A stretch of DNA of 64,000 nt, taken from contig JAPORY010000114.1 in the NCBI GenBank assembly GCA_026709985.1, forward strand, positions 1 through 64,000, in the 5' to 3' direction. The position numbers and the translations under genes were made by a program. The stretch is from Aestuariivita sp. (GTDB lineage Bacteria > Pseudomonadota > Alphaproteobacteria > Rhodobacterales > Rhodobacteraceae). Under the pieces are notes generated by a model. It was given only the letters and a program-made list of their open reading frames with translations. It was not told where the DNA came from and ran no database searches. Positions 20,440 through 30,276 of the stretch are shown here, piece by piece (position 1 is the stretch's first letter; every line of letters begins with the position of its first letter).

Positions 20440-20931
20440 TCAATTGTCTAATAGTTCATTCAACTTTGCCAGTTCCCGCTGATCCAAGGCTTGTTCCTGA
20501 GTCGCGTCGGCTAGGCGTCTTGATCGGAAATAAAGCAGCCCCAAAACAACAGAGAAAAAGAAAATGGCGGGCGGCGCTGCGTAGAGCAACCAGTTTGAGC
20601 CCGACACCAGCGGCCGCAGCAAAACGTACTCCCCGTAGCGTTCAACAACGAAGTCAATTACTTCCTTGTCACTCTCACCACTAACCAAACGCTCCCGTAC
20701 AAGAAGCCTCAAATCGCGGGCTAAGTCCGCATTGCTCTCATCAATGCTCTCATTACGGCAAACAAGGCACCGAATATTTTTTGAAATATCACGCGCCCGT
20801 TGTTCTAAGCTAGGATCAGCCAATATTTCATCAGGCTGCACCGCAAGTGACCCGTTTGGTGCAACTCCCAACACCAACAGCGTCACTGCCCAAACACCGC
20901 ACCAATATCGAACCCCGCGCACGATACTCAT
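20440..20931 (-). CDS. ccmH: Cytochrome c-type biogenesis protein CcmH
   Basis: The 163-residue protein takes part in reducing apocytochrome c haem-binding cysteines and delivering them to the CcmF haem-lyase. It has an N-terminal export segment, the redox motif RCLVCRNES (CxxC) followed by LARDLRLLVRERL, and one C-terminal transmembrane helix (LLYAAPPAIFFFSVVLGLLYF). The start overlaps the ccmF stop by 4 bp. No CcmG thioredoxin or CcmI domain is fused to it. Confidence 0.95.
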   Translation of the reverse strand: MSIVRGVRYWCGVWAVTLLVLGVAPNGSLAVQPDEILADPSLEQRARDISKNIRCLVCRNESIDESNADLARDLRLLVRERLVSGESDKEVIDFVVERYGEYVLLRPLVSGSNWLLYAAPPAIFFFSVVLGLLYFRSRRLADATQEQALDQRELAKLNELLDN

Positions 20932-22916
20932 TCGGCTGGCATTCCGTAGGGCAATTTCTTTTCACCCACTGCAACTCGGAATCGCCGATCACTCATACTC
21001 AACAACCCACCGAGAGCCATTAGGATACACCCGGCCCATATCCAATTTGCAAACGGCTTGATATAGGCTCGTATAACCCACCCACTGTCATCAGTTTGGC
21101 GATCGCCAATAACCACATAGACATCTCGAAATACTCGATAGTCAATGGCTGCTTCTGTCGTTGTCATTTGCGCCACCGGATAAACCCGCTTTTCTGGCCG
21201 CAGCTGCGCAATCTCATATTCCCCACGGCGCACCGAGACGAATCCCTTGGTCGAAGAGTAGTTCGGTCCTTGTACTTGGTTGACGTCTTCTAGGGTTAAT
21301 GTGAAGCCGCCAACTTCAAATGGCTTTCCAATCTCAGCGACTTGGATATGTTCCTCTTGCCAAGCAACAAGAGCGCATATCGCGAAAAAGACGACTCCCG
21401 TTCCAAAATGAGCGACAGCCTTACCCCAATCGGCACGCGGAAGGCGAAAAAGTCTTGAGACCCTGTCTTTTTTTCCTGTTCGAGAGACAATATCGAGAAT
21501 CGCGCCCAAACATACCCAGGCACCAATCGCTGCGCCGAGTGGCGCTAGAACGCTGCGCTGCGTCGGGATAATCCATAAGACAACAGCCAAAGCAAGTGCT
21601 GCAACAAAAATCCAACGTAATGGCCTTATTACACGACCAATATGCCCGCGCTTCCAAGGAATCATCGCTCCAACTGGCAGCAACAAACCAAGCAAAACCA
21701 TGAAAGGGGTGAAGGCCGTATCAAAAAACGGCGGACCGACTGATAACTTACGATCAAAAAACATTTCAGATATCAATGGCCAGAGAGTACCAACAAATAC
21801 AACAAAACAACTCCCCGCCAACAAGATATTATTTGAAATCAAAGCGGTCTCGCGACTGAAGGCCCCGAACACTCCCCGGGCTTCCATCGCACTTGCTCGA
21901 CAAGCAAACAGGATCAGCGCACCCCCCATAAAGACAAAAATAATCGCTAAGATATATAAACCTCGCTCGGGATCGTTGGCAAATGCATGTACCGAAGTTA
22001 GTAAACCCGATCTCACGATGAAGGTGCCGATCAAAGAAAAGCCAAACGCCAATATCGCTAGTAGGATGGTCCAAGTCTTGAGGATTTCGCGCTTTTCGAC
22101 AACAATCGCTGAATGCAGCAACGCGGCCGACAGCAACCAAGGCATGAAGGAAGCATTTTCAACTGGATCCCAAAACCAAAAGCCGCCCCAGCCGAGTTCA
22201 TAGTAAGCCCACCAAGAGCCCAATCCAATTCCGATTGTCAGAAAGATCCAAGCTGCAAGAGTCCACGGCCTCACCCAGCGCGCCCAAGCCGCATCAATGC
22301 GTCCCTCAATTAATGCGGCCACCGCAAAGGAGAATGACATGGAGAGTCCAACATATCCGAGGTAAAGGAATGGCGGATGAATGGCCAACCCAACATCTTG
22401 CAATAATGGATTCAGGTCTTGTCCGTTCAATGGCGGCAGTTCTAATCGCAAGAAGGGGTTAGATGTGAAGATAATAAAAGAAAAAAATGCCACCGCGATC
22501 GCTGCCTGTACTGCAAGTACTCGCGCCCGCAACAATGGGGGTAAATTCGTACCAAACCAGGCGACCAATGCACCATAAAGGGCCACAATCATCACCCACA
22601 ATAGCATTGAGCCCTCATGGTTTCCCCAAGTGCCCGTTATTTTGTAGATTAGTGGCTTAGCAGAGTGACTGTTCAGGGTCACTAAACGGACCGAAAAATC
22701 AGAAGTGACAAACGCCCACATCAGAGCTGCAAAAGCAATCGCCGTCAGCAGGAACTGCGCCCCGGCTGCAGGCTCTGCCACCGCCATCCATCCTGACCAG
22801 CGACGTTGTGCTCCGATCAGCGGCACGATAGCTTGCACGATAGCAATTACAAATGCCAGAACGAGCGCAAAATGCCCAAATTCAACTATCATTGAACCCT
22901 GTCGCCTGTCACCCAC
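20928..22916 (-). CDS. ccmF: Cytochrome c haem lyase subunit CcmF
   Basis: The 662-residue multi-spanning membrane protein has the tryptophan-rich periplasmic haem-handling motif ELGWGGFWFWDPVENASF, and GTWGNHEGSMLLW near the N-terminus. More than ten hydrophobic helices are visible. It attaches haem b to apocytochrome c together with CcmH. It lies between ccmE and ccmH, on the same strand, and overlaps ccmH by 4 bp. Length is normal and there are no breaks. Confidence 0.97.
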   Translation of the reverse strand: MGDRRQGSMIVEFGHFALVLAFVIAIVQAIVPLIGAQRRWSGWMAVAEPAAGAQFLLTAIAFAALMWAFVTSDFSVRLVTLNSHSAKPLIYKITGTWGNHEGSMLLWVMIVALYGALVAWFGTNLPPLLRARVLAVQAAIAVAFFSFIIFTSNPFLRLELPPLNGQDLNPLLQDVGLAIHPPFLYLGYVGLSMSFSFAVAALIEGRIDAAWARWVRPWTLAAWIFLTIGIGLGSWWAYYELGWGGFWFWDPVENASFMPWLLSAALLHSAIVVEKREILKTWTILLAILAFGFSLIGTFIVRSGLLTSVHAFANDPERGLYILAIIFVFMGGALILFACRASAMEARGVFGAFSRETALISNNILLAGSCFVVFVGTLWPLISEMFFDRKLSVGPPFFDTAFTPFMVLLGLLLPVGAMIPWKRGHIGRVIRPLRWIFVAALALAVVLWIIPTQRSVLAPLGAAIGAWVCLGAILDIVSRTGKKDRVSRLFRLPRADWGKAVAHFGTGVVFFAICALVAWQEEHIQVAEIGKPFEVGGFTLTLEDVNQVQGPNYSSTKGFVSVRRGEYEIAQLRPEKRVYPVAQMTTTEAAIDYRVFRDVYVVIGDRQTDDSGWVIRAYIKPFANWIWAGCILMALGGLLSMSDRRFRVAVGEKKLPYGMPAE

Positions 22917-23016
22917 CCAATTGTGATCATTATACCGCCATTAACATTAAAATGTCTGGCCGAGGCTCATTCAAATCAATAGCGTCAAGTTGCCAAAGAA
23001 CTTTGGTGTTACGAAT

Positions 23017-23463
23017 TTAGTCGTCATTCGGATTTTTGTAGATACCCTGCGCCTTTAATGCATCAATAACCTCGGCAGGCATGTAAGTTTCGTCATGCTT
23101 GGCAAGAATCTCGGTTGCTTGAAAGATCCCGTCAATGTATCGACCAGTGCCGACCATCCCTTGATTCTCGGCGAACAAATCAGGGAGAATACCATGATAA
23201 TGCACGGTTACTGACGCGCCGCCATCAGTGACTGAGAACTTGACGGTCTCACCAGTACCCCGAACGATTGACCCCTCTTCTACTAACCCACCAATTCGAA
23301 ACACTTCGGCGGGGTTCGGTGGCTCCTCAAAAACCTCAGTTGGAGCTCGAAAAAAGTTTATTCCATCGCGCATCGCGTAACCAATCAGCGCCGTTGAAAG
23401 GGCCAAACCTACGGTCGCTAACGCGACAATTTGTATGCGACGACGCTTCTTCAGCCCCTGCAT
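23017..23463 (-). CDS. ccmE: Cytochrome c maturation haem chaperone CcmE
   Basis: CcmE carries haem covalently in the periplasm to CcmF. After an N-terminal membrane anchor (IQIVALATVGLALSTALIG), the OB-fold includes VHYHGILPDLFAENQGMV and the haem-binding segment ILAKHDETYMPAEV with His and Tyr at the expected spacing. The frame could start at 23517, but that would overlap argC. The ATG at 23463 is preceded by GAGGG and gives a normal N-terminus (MQGLKKRRRIQ, about 148 residues). The gene follows argC by 7 bp. Related clusters often have ccmI here; it is missing. Confidence 0.93.
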   Translation of the reverse strand: MQGLKKRRRIQIVALATVGLALSTALIGYAMRDGINFFRAPTEVFEEPPNPAEVFRIGGLVEEGSIVRGTGETVKFSVTDGGASVTVHYHGILPDLFAENQGMVGTGRYIDGIFQATEILAKHDETYMPAEVIDALKAQGIYKNPNDD

Positions 23464-23470
23464 GTAACCC

Positions 23471-24499
23471 TCACGGGAAGAGTGGTGCGGCCAAAAGCCC
23501 TTCAGTTTCGCTTTCACCTAGCATCACATTGGCGTTTTGCAAGGCCTGTCCGCTACTTCCTTTGACTAAATTGTCAAGCACGGCCACAACGATAGAGCGA
23601 CCAGAAACGCGGTCTCCTGCTACGCCGATATGGACAAAATTGGAGCCCCGAACGTGGTGGGTCGATGGCATTTCACCAAAGGGTAAAACACTAAGAAATG
23701 GCTCTTCAGCGTATGCGGTTGATAACACTTCGTGGATCGTACGCGCATCACCGCGAACATACGCAGTCGCGAGAACTCCTCGGTTTACCGGGAGCAAATG
23801 TGGGGTGAATTGCACCGTGATCGGCTCTCCAGCAACTTGCGAAAATTCTTGATCTAACTCGCCGAGGTGTCGATGAGTCCCGCCGACAGCATAAGGGAAA
23901 TACCCCTCGCTCAGTTCAGAATGGAGCAAGTGTTCTTGCAGCGCACGGCCGGCACCTGAGACGCCGCATTTAAGGTCAATAATGATTTCGTTGAAATTGA
24001 TTGCTTTAGCGGCCAAAAGCGGGCGCAACGCGAACTGTGCGGCTGCCGAATTGCATCCCGTACCAGCAACTAACGACGCTGTCGAGATTTGATCCCGATA
24101 GAATTCTGTTAGACCGTAGACTGCAGTTTCTTGAAGTGCTGCAGCGGAATGTGGTACTCCATACCATTTCTGATATTCATCAGCATTACGCAGACGAAAA
24201 TCTGCTGATAGGTCAACAACCCGAACGGACTTGGGCAAGTGAGCGACGATTTGCTGACTAGTTTTATGTGGCAGGGCACAAAAGCAAAGGTCAACTTCCG
24301 AAAAGTCTACCTCATCAATCCTGTAAATTGGTGGCGCGGGTAGATGCCGCAGATGCGGGAACACTGAGGAAATGCTCATCCCAGCCTTTCGTTCGCCACT
24401 AAGGGCAACAATACTAAAACGGGGATGCGTCGCAACTAAACGGATGAGTTCCGCACCCGTATAGCCTGACGCACCAAGAATAGCAATTCGATGGTTCAT
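23471..24499 (-). CDS. argC: N-acetyl-gamma-glutamyl-phosphate reductase
   Basis: The 342-residue enzyme makes N-acetylglutamate semialdehyde in arginine synthesis. The NADP-binding N-terminus is [17 protein letters not shown]. The catalytic Cys lies in [15 protein letters not shown] near residue 148. PFLPVNRG-like [14 protein letters not shown] is also present. It is the first gene of a run leading into ccmE-ccmF-ccmH. The arginine gene and the cytochrome genes share no pathway, so the pairing is a matter of gene order only. Confidence 0.96.
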   Translation of the reverse strand: MNHRIAILGASGYTGAELIRLVATHPRFSIVALSGERKAGMSISSVFPHLRHLPAPPIYRIDEVDFSEVDLCFCALPHKTSQQIVAHLPKSVRVVDLSADFRLRNADEYQKWYGVPHSAAALQETAVYGLTEFYRDQISTASLVAGTGCNSAAAQFALRPLLAAKAINFNEIIIDLKCGVSGAGRALQEHLLHSELSEGYFPYAVGGTHRHLGELDQEFSQVAGEPITVQFTPHLLPVNRGVLATAYVRGDARTIHEVLSTAYAEEPFLSVLPFGEMPSTHHVRGSNFVHIGVAGDRVSGRSIVVAVLDNLVKGSSGQALQNANVMLGESETEGLLAAPLFP

Positions 24500-24603
24500 G
24501 CTTTGGTTCGACTTTGTTTTGGGTATCGCTAGGTTTCCCTGCCCTTCATTGTCGCGATCCTGTCATCGAGTTTGCGACTTGGCGGTACTGGCAAGTGCTA
24601 TGC

Positions 24604-24722
24604 GTGACTACTCCCCGCCCTTAAGGACGGAGCTTCTTGCTTCATCGGCTACAGCAAGCAATATGCTCGTCTTACGCAAGCCACCACAAGCAGAGACGGA
24701 TAGCCCTGCCGCCGTTACTTAA
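24604..24722 (-). mobile_element. Solo end of an IS200/IS605-type element (omega-RNA-like)
   Basis: Read on the minus strand, the segment ends in TGAAGCAAGAAGCTCC, then GTCCTTAAGGGCGGGGAG, then TAGTCAC. This closely resembles the hairpin-bearing right ends that follow tnpB in many IS200/IS605 elements, where the 3' end of the omega RNA is made. The stem is at 24611-24632. No tnpA or tnpB coding sequence remains beside it, so it is a leftover end. The assignment comes from remembered end sequences, not from a search. Confidence 0.45.
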
Positions 24723-24876
24723 TTTGACCTTCAGAGTCGCCACGCCGATTACTTGGTTTTCGTTAATCTGTCGTTTCGACAACACAGGTCGAAAGTCTTT
24801 GTAAATAGGTATACTTGCCTACTCGCAAATGTCTTAAACATCAAGACCCGCAACAAAAGACATTTCGAAAAACATT

Positions 24877-24918
24877 GCGCCGTATATCCGCGCCCTGGAG
24901 GGTGAGGATATACGGCGC
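24877..24918. repeat. Perfect 13-bp inverted repeat (hairpin)
   Basis: GCGCCGTATATCC at 24877-24889 is exactly complementary to GGATATACGGCGC at 24906-24918. The 16-base loop contains a further CCCT/AGGG pairing, so a long hairpin is likely. It lies about 50 bp beyond the end of murI and has no T-run on either strand. It might act as a 3'-end stabiliser, a bidirectional terminator of unusual type, or a protein-binding palindrome. Confidence 0.7.
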
Positions 24919-24969
24919 GTATGGATAATGAACGGGATATTGGAGATTAGCAAGCCTAATGCAGATATC

Positions 24970-25779
24970 TTACGCACGAGTGAAGTGAATTTGACGCCGC
25001 ATAACGCGGGTAGCCTGCTCTGAGGTTTTCTTTGTTTCGCCAGTTGTGACAAATCCTGCTGCTCCTCCTCCTGTCATCGAAGGCCGACGATGTAAGTAAT
25101 TTGCTAAGCTTTCCGCAACAATTCCGGCTTGAGAAAAAACGCGAATATTTGGGCCTAAGGCGGTGGCAAAAACTGATGAGAGCAGCGGATAGTGGGTACA
25201 TCCCAGTATCGCCGCTTGCGGAGTTGGCATCTTGCGCTTCAAGGCCTCCACGTGCGACCAAACCAATTTCTTGGCTAACTCATGCGAACCATTCTCAATG
25301 GCATCGACTAGCCCGTGACAGGCCCGCGATTCGACATCGACACCGATGGCTCTGAACGCAAGTTCCCGCTGAAAGGCACGGCTTGCGACAGTAGCTGGCG
25401 TTGCAAAAAGCGCAACTTGATTGATAGCCACTTCCCGCGGTGGTGAATTATCTCCCCAGTGTCGTTCCGTAAGAGCCTCAATTAAGGGAACGAACACACC
25501 CAATACTCGTTTTCCATTCGGAACGCCGTCTTCTTGCATACGGCGCAAAGCAACAGCAGATGCCGTGTTGCACGCGAGAATTACAAGATCGCAACCCTGG
25601 TCCCACAAGATCATTACCGCTTCTTTGGTTAGGCGGTAGATATCCTCAGGGTCTCTTTCCCCGTAAGGCGCGTGAGCACTGTCGGCAAAATATAGGAATT
25701 CTTGGTTAGGGAGTTTAGCTTCAGCGGCAGCCAAAACAGTCAAGCCCCCAAGCCCTGAGTCGAAAATTCCGATTGCCAT
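24970..25779 (-). CDS. murI: Glutamate racemase
   Basis: The 269-residue enzyme supplies D-glutamate for peptidoglycan. The two catalytic cysteines are in [16 protein letters not shown] and [14 protein letters not shown]. The N-terminus [13 protein letters not shown] and the [12 protein letters not shown] segment are standard. The gene lies 28 bp after the stop-proximal start of the large oxidoreductase gene on the same strand. It is likely transcribed downstream of it or from its own promoter. Confidence 0.96.
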   Translation of the reverse strand: MAIGIFDSGLGGLTVLAAAEAKLPNQEFLYFADSAHAPYGERDPEDIYRLTKEAVMILWDQGCDLVILACNTASAVALRRMQEDGVPNGKRVLGVFVPLIEALTERHWGDNSPPREVAINQVALFATPATVASRAFQRELAFRAIGVDVESRACHGLVDAIENGSHELAKKLVWSHVEALKRKMPTPQAAILGCTHYPLLSSVFATALGPNIRVFSQAGIVAESLANYLHRRPSMTGGGAAGFVTTGETKKTSEQATRVMRRQIHFTRA

Positions 25780-25807
25780 AAGCCTGTTATACTAAACTGA
25801 ACCCAAG

Positions 25808-28800
25808 TTACTCTGCTGCCTGCGCGGTTAAATTGCTCCCTTGCGATATGAATGTCAGCAGTTCTTTGCGTCGTTCGCTCGCTTTCTTCGCATTCTCTTC
25901 CTTCACGACACCAAACCCTCGGACTTCGAGTGGTAATTCTGCAAGCGCAATAATCGCATCTCGCGTGTGATCATTGAGTTGCGGCAGTAGAGTCGCCATA
26001 TCGGCTTCATATTGCCGAATCCAACGGCGCTCTGACCTACGTTCAGAAGAATAGCCAAACGGATCAAAGGGGGTGCCGCGAAGCCATCGAAGTGCTGCTA
26101 GTAAACGAAATAGTCGTAAGATAAACTCGCCAAACTCTCGTTTCTTCGGACGGCCATCTGATCCCACTCTCGCCAACAACGGTGGCGATAGATGAAAGGT
26201 CATCTTAAACGCACCCTCGAATTCTTCGCTCGCCTTCTGATGGGTCTTTAGGTGCAGCCGTGCTACCTCGTACTCGTCCTTGTAGGCTAGGACTTTGTGA
26301 TAACCTTTTGCTACAGCTTCCTTCACACGCGGTTCTTCAAAACGATCAACCATTTTGCGATATCGCTTAGCCAGTCGTGCATTCTGGTAATGAACCAGAT
26401 GGGCAGCCCGATAGTCAATCTTTTCAGCTAATGCCTTTGGTAACGTCACGACGCTAGGTGAAATCAGACGATCTACGGCATCAAGGTGAAGGACAGCCCA
26501 TCGTCCAACATCAAACGCCCGTAAATTACTTTCTGTCGCTACGCCATTCAATCGGATAGCATCTTTTATGGCAGTAAGTGACAATGGTAGCAGTCCCTGT
26601 TGCCAAGCACCGCCGAAAACCATCATATTTGCATAGATTGAATCACCCATAGTGGCCTTTGACAGTGCTGATGCATCGAACAGGCATAGCTGATCGCGTA
26701 GACGAGCCCTCAACGCGAGTTCCAACTGATCCATTGGTAACGAAAAGTCAGTATTACGGGTAAATTCACCGGTGATGATTTCATGGCTATTGATCACGGC
26801 TCCTGCTGACCCAAATCGGGTTAGGTTCAGTGTCTTTGAACCCGCACTGACGACGAGATCACCACCAATCAAAGCATCGGCTTCGCCGGCTGCGACCCGA
26901 ACAGCCGTAATATCTTCTGGATGGTTGGCAATGCGACAGTGAATATGAACGGCCCCACCCTTTTGCGCGAGACCAGCCATTTCGATCATTGCTGCACCTT
27001 TGTCGTCAAATTGCGCAGCCTGAACCAAGATTGCGCCGATTGTTACAACGCCACTTCCGCCGACACCGGTTATAACGACATTATGGGTGCCACTAATGCT
27101 CGGCAACCGCGGGGTTGGCAATTCAGGTAGCTGCAACCTTGCCGTGGCCTCTTTCCTGATTGTCGCTCCCGATAGCGTTACAAAAGACGGACAAAATCCG
27201 TTCAAACAGGAGAAATCTTTATTGCAAGAACTTTGGTCGATGGCGCGCTTTCGACCGAGTTCCGTTTGCTTCGGCACCACCGCAACACAGTTTGATTGTA
27301 CCCCACAGTCGCCGCAACCTTCACAAATATCTGGATTGATAAAAATTCGTTGGTCTGGATCATTCATAATGCCACGTTTGCGTCGACGCCTTTTCTCCGC
27401 AGCGCACGTTTGCACATAGACGATGGCTGAAACTCCGTCTTGTTTCTCCATCTGTTCTTGGACCGTTATCAGGTCATGTCGATGATGCTTGGGGACGTCG
27501 ACTGGAAAACTCGCAAGATCAAGTTCGTCCTTTTCGTCATAAACAACAGCTAAACTACCGACACCCATGGCGCGTAACTCTGCAACAATTCTTGCTGCAG
27601 AGAGGTCACCATCATTGCCTTGTCCGCCGGTCATCGCAACGGCATCATTGTAGAGAATCTTGAAAGTGATATTGGTTCGGGCAGCTAAAGCCGCGCGAAT
27701 CGCTTGAATACCTGAGTGATTATAGGTGCCGTCACCGAGGTTTTGAAAGACATGTTTTCTCAATGAAAAAGGCGCTTCTCCGATCCAGTTGGCGCCCTCA
27801 CCACCCATGTGCGTAAAGCCAGTGGTCTCGCGATCCATCCACTGCACCATATAGTGACAACCAATCCCAGCGTAGGCTCTTGAGCCTTGAGGAATCTTCG
27901 TCGATGAGTTATGCGGACAGCCAGCGCAAAAATATGGAAGGCGGGTCGCAATTTCAGCGGCATTGTCCGCCCGCATGGCGTCATGAACAGTTTGTAAACC
28001 TGCCCTAATTCCGTCGGTCTCACGACCTTCTTCGAGGAAAATCTGTCCAAGTTTTGATGCAATTAGATTTGGATCAAGCGAGCCTCGGGTCGGAAATAGT
28101 TCTTCCTGGTGCATGCTACCGGCGCCACCTTTGTACCAACCATAAACACGCCGTCCACGGCGGTCATCGAAGATCGCTTCCTTTATCTGCACTTCGATCA
28201 GCTTGCGTTTTTCCTCAATCACCACGATTAATTCGAGGCCTTCCGCCCACTGACTGAAACCCTTCATGTCGAGGGGAAATGTTTGTCCCACCTTATAGAG
28301 GGTAATTCCCAGTCGCTCAGCCTCCTCGTCGTCAATGTTGAGAAGGTTCATTGCGTGAACAAGGTCGAGCCAATTCTTACCAGCGGCGACAAGGCCGATT
28401 TTGGCACCCGCTTTGCCCCAAACTCTCTTATCCATCCGATTAATGTGGCTAAATTCTTCCGCAGCGAATCGCTTATAATCAATGACTCGAGCTTCTTGGT
28501 CGTGCGGAGTGTCGACTAGGCGGATATTTAATCCACCGTCGGGCATCTCGAATTTTGGTTCGGTCAGTTGTACCTGATCCACTCGGCCGTCCACGATTGC
28601 CGTCGCCTCGACGGTGTCCTTCATTGTTTTCAGGCCAACCCAAAGTCCAGAGAAGCGGCTCAACGCAAAACCGTAGATGCCATAATCAAGAATTTCCTGA
28701 ACCCCGGCGGGCGAGACAATCGGCACATATGCGTCGATTAGAGCCCACTCCGACTGGTGCAAAACAGTAGAACTCTCTCCCGTATGATCGTCGCCCATGG

Positions 28801-29227
28801 CGACCAACACACCACCATACTTACTTGTTCCGGCCATATTTGCGTGGCGAAACACGTCACCCGTTCGATCAACGCCGGGTCCCTTTCCGTACCAAAGTCC
28901 GAAAACTCCGTCATATCTGCCTTCATCGCGCAATTCGGCCTGTTGACTTCCCCATATTGCGGTCGCCGCCAGATCTTCATTCAATCCATATTGAAAGACG
29001 ATTTCCTGCTTTGCCAACTGCTTGGCTGCCCGCTTCATCTGCATATCAACGGCTCCTAACGGCGAGCCACGATATCCGCTGACTAAACCAGCAGTGTTCA
29101 AACCGACTAATTTGTCACGCCCCTTTTGCATGAGCATCAATCGAACGAGGGCTTGGGTACCATTCAGCAAAACGGATTGCTTCTTGAGGTCAAACCGATC
29201 ATTGAGGGAAATATTCTTGCCAGGCAT
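25808..29227 (-). CDS. Indolepyruvate ferredoxin oxidoreductase, fused subunits
   Basis: The 1139-residue protein oxidatively decarboxylates aryl (or branched-chain) 2-oxo acids to acyl-CoA, reducing ferredoxin. The N-terminal half is the IorA-like pyrimidine and TPP-binding part, with HMGGEGANWIGEAPF and YNDAVAMTGGQGNDG. A Cys-rich segment CEGCGDCGVQSNC near residue 640 binds an Fe-S cluster. The gamma domain begins with ITGVGGSGVVTIGAI. The C-terminal extension is the usual DUF6537 region. Single-chain forms of this length are common in alphaproteobacteria. It is divergent from a LysR regulator. Confidence 0.94.
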   Translation of the reverse strand: MPGKNISLNDRFDLKKQSVLLNGTQALVRLMLMQKGRDKLVGLNTAGLVSGYRGSPLGAVDMQMKRAAKQLAKQEIVFQYGLNEDLAATAIWGSQQAELRDEGRYDGVFGLWYGKGPGVDRTGDVFRHANMAGTSKYGGVLVAMGDDHTGESSTVLHQSEWALIDAYVPIVSPAGVQEILDYGIYGFALSRFSGLWVGLKTMKDTVEATAIVDGRVDQVQLTEPKFEMPDGGLNIRLVDTPHDQEARVIDYKRFAAEEFSHINRMDKRVWGKAGAKIGLVAAGKNWLDLVHAMNLLNIDDEEAERLGITLYKVGQTFPLDMKGFSQWAEGLELIVVIEEKRKLIEVQIKEAIFDDRRGRRVYGWYKGGAGSMHQEELFPTRGSLDPNLIASKLGQIFLEEGRETDGIRAGLQTVHDAMRADNAAEIATRLPYFCAGCPHNSSTKIPQGSRAYAGIGCHYMVQWMDRETTGFTHMGGEGANWIGEAPFSLRKHVFQNLGDGTYNHSGIQAIRAALAARTNITFKILYNDAVAMTGGQGNDGDLSAARIVAELRAMGVGSLAVVYDEKDELDLASFPVDVPKHHRHDLITVQEQMEKQDGVSAIVYVQTCAAEKRRRRKRGIMNDPDQRIFINPDICEGCGDCGVQSNCVAVVPKQTELGRKRAIDQSSCNKDFSCLNGFCPSFVTLSGATIRKEATARLQLPELPTPRLPSISGTHNVVITGVGGSGVVTIGAILVQAAQFDDKGAAMIEMAGLAQKGGAVHIHCRIANHPEDITAVRVAAGEADALIGGDLVVSAGSKTLNLTRFGSAGAVINSHEIITGEFTRNTDFSLPMDQLELALRARLRDQLCLFDASALSKATMGDSIYANMMVFGGAWQQGLLPLSLTAIKDAIRLNGVATESNLRAFDVGRWAVLHLDAVDRLISPSVVTLPKALAEKIDYRAAHLVHYQNARLAKRYRKMVDRFEEPRVKEAVAKGYHKVLAYKDEYEVARLHLKTHQKASEEFEGAFKMTFHLSPPLLARVGSDGRPKKREFGEFILRLFRLLAALRWLRGTPFDPFGYSSERRSERRWIRQYEADMATLLPQLNDHTRDAIIALAELPLEVRGFGVVKEENAKKASERRKELLTFISQGSNLTAQAAE

Positions 29228-29370
29228 GCTGCGTCCTTCAACTAATTCCTGTTATATAACCTTGTCAGCCTTTTGGCATCAATGATAATGACGCTTTGAC
29301 TTTGATCCTCCTCGTATATTTTAGTTCATTAAGAACTTTAGCGTATTTTCTCTACCCTAAGGACTGTGTC

Positions 29371-30276
29371 ATGGACTGGGACAAATTGCGGATTTTTCAT
29401 GCCGTCGCTGACGAGGGTAGTATTACCAACGCCAGCACCCATCTCAACTTATCACAATCTGCCATAAGCCGCCAAATTCGTGCTCTTGAAGAGTCTCTGA
29501 ATGCAATCCTATTTCATCGACATGCCCGGGGGCTCTTACTGACAGAGCAAGGCGAGTTGCTATTTTCCACGACGGTTGCGATGAGTAAACAGCTTGAGAG
29601 CGCAACAGCCGGTATTCGTGATACAGAAGATGAGTTATTTGGGGAACTGCGTGTCACAACAACGAATGGATTTGGCGCCCTATGGCTAGCACCAAGATTA
29701 CCGCATCTCTATTCCAAATATCCTGAGATAAAGATTGATCTCGTACTCGCCGAGCGGGTTTTGGATCTCTCAATGAGACAAGCCGATCTTGCTATCCGCA
29801 TGAAAGAGCCAACTCATGTCGATCTCATTCGCAAGAAACTCATGACGGCAAGAATTCGCCTGTACGCGTCAAGGAAGTATTTGGCTCAGGTTGGAGCCCC
29901 CGCCGGCCTTTGCGACTTTTGCAATCACCGACTTGTCTGCCAGCGGCCCTCCTCCTATCAGGCTGCGGCTGGTGCCGCTCTTGTTGAAGAACTATTGTCG
30001 AATCCGATCAAGTCTATCGTTACCGTCAATAGCTATTATGGCGTCTTGCAAGGCGTTTGTCATGACCTCGGTATTGGCGTTCTTCCTGACTACATTACCG
30101 AAGATTTTCCAGACCTTGAGCGGGTGTTGCCAGAGTTAGAGTCGGAAGCTGTACCAGTCTTTCTCGCCTATCCCGAAGAGCTTCGTCACTCCAAGAGGGT
30201 TGCTGCCTTTCGAGATTTTGTGCAAGAAGAAATCATCCAGCATCGTGCGCAGTTACGAAAGTTAGGTAAGCTCTAG
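29371..30276 (+). CDS. LysR-family transcriptional regulator
   Basis: The protein has a winged helix-turn-helix at residues 1-60 (MDWDKLRIFHAVADEGS, then LNLSQSAISRQIRALEES), followed by the LysR substrate-binding domain (LFGELRVTTTNGFGALWLAPRL). The frame is open from 29296, but the ATG at 29371 gives the family N-terminus and has AAGGA upstream. It is divergently transcribed from the indolepyruvate oxidoreductase gene, with about 140 bp between the two starts. LysR proteins usually control the divergent neighbour, so it may regulate that gene; this is inference. Confidence 0.92.
   Translation: MDWDKLRIFHAVADEGSITNASTHLNLSQSAISRQIRALEESLNAILFHRHARGLLLTEQGELLFSTTVAMSKQLESATAGIRDTEDELFGELRVTTTNGFGALWLAPRLPHLYSKYPEIKIDLVLAERVLDLSMRQADLAIRMKEPTHVDLIRKKLMTARIRLYASRKYLAQVGAPAGLCDFCNHRLVCQRPSSYQAAAGAALVEELLSNPIKSIVTVNSYYGVLQGVCHDLGIGVLPDYITEDFPDLERVLPELESEAVPVFLAYPEELRHSKRVAAFRDFVQEEIIQHRAQLRKLGKL

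Noticed and set aside
24498-24722. Plus-strand ORF next to argC.
   Set aside because: It lies over the IS605-like end and appears to be non-coding.
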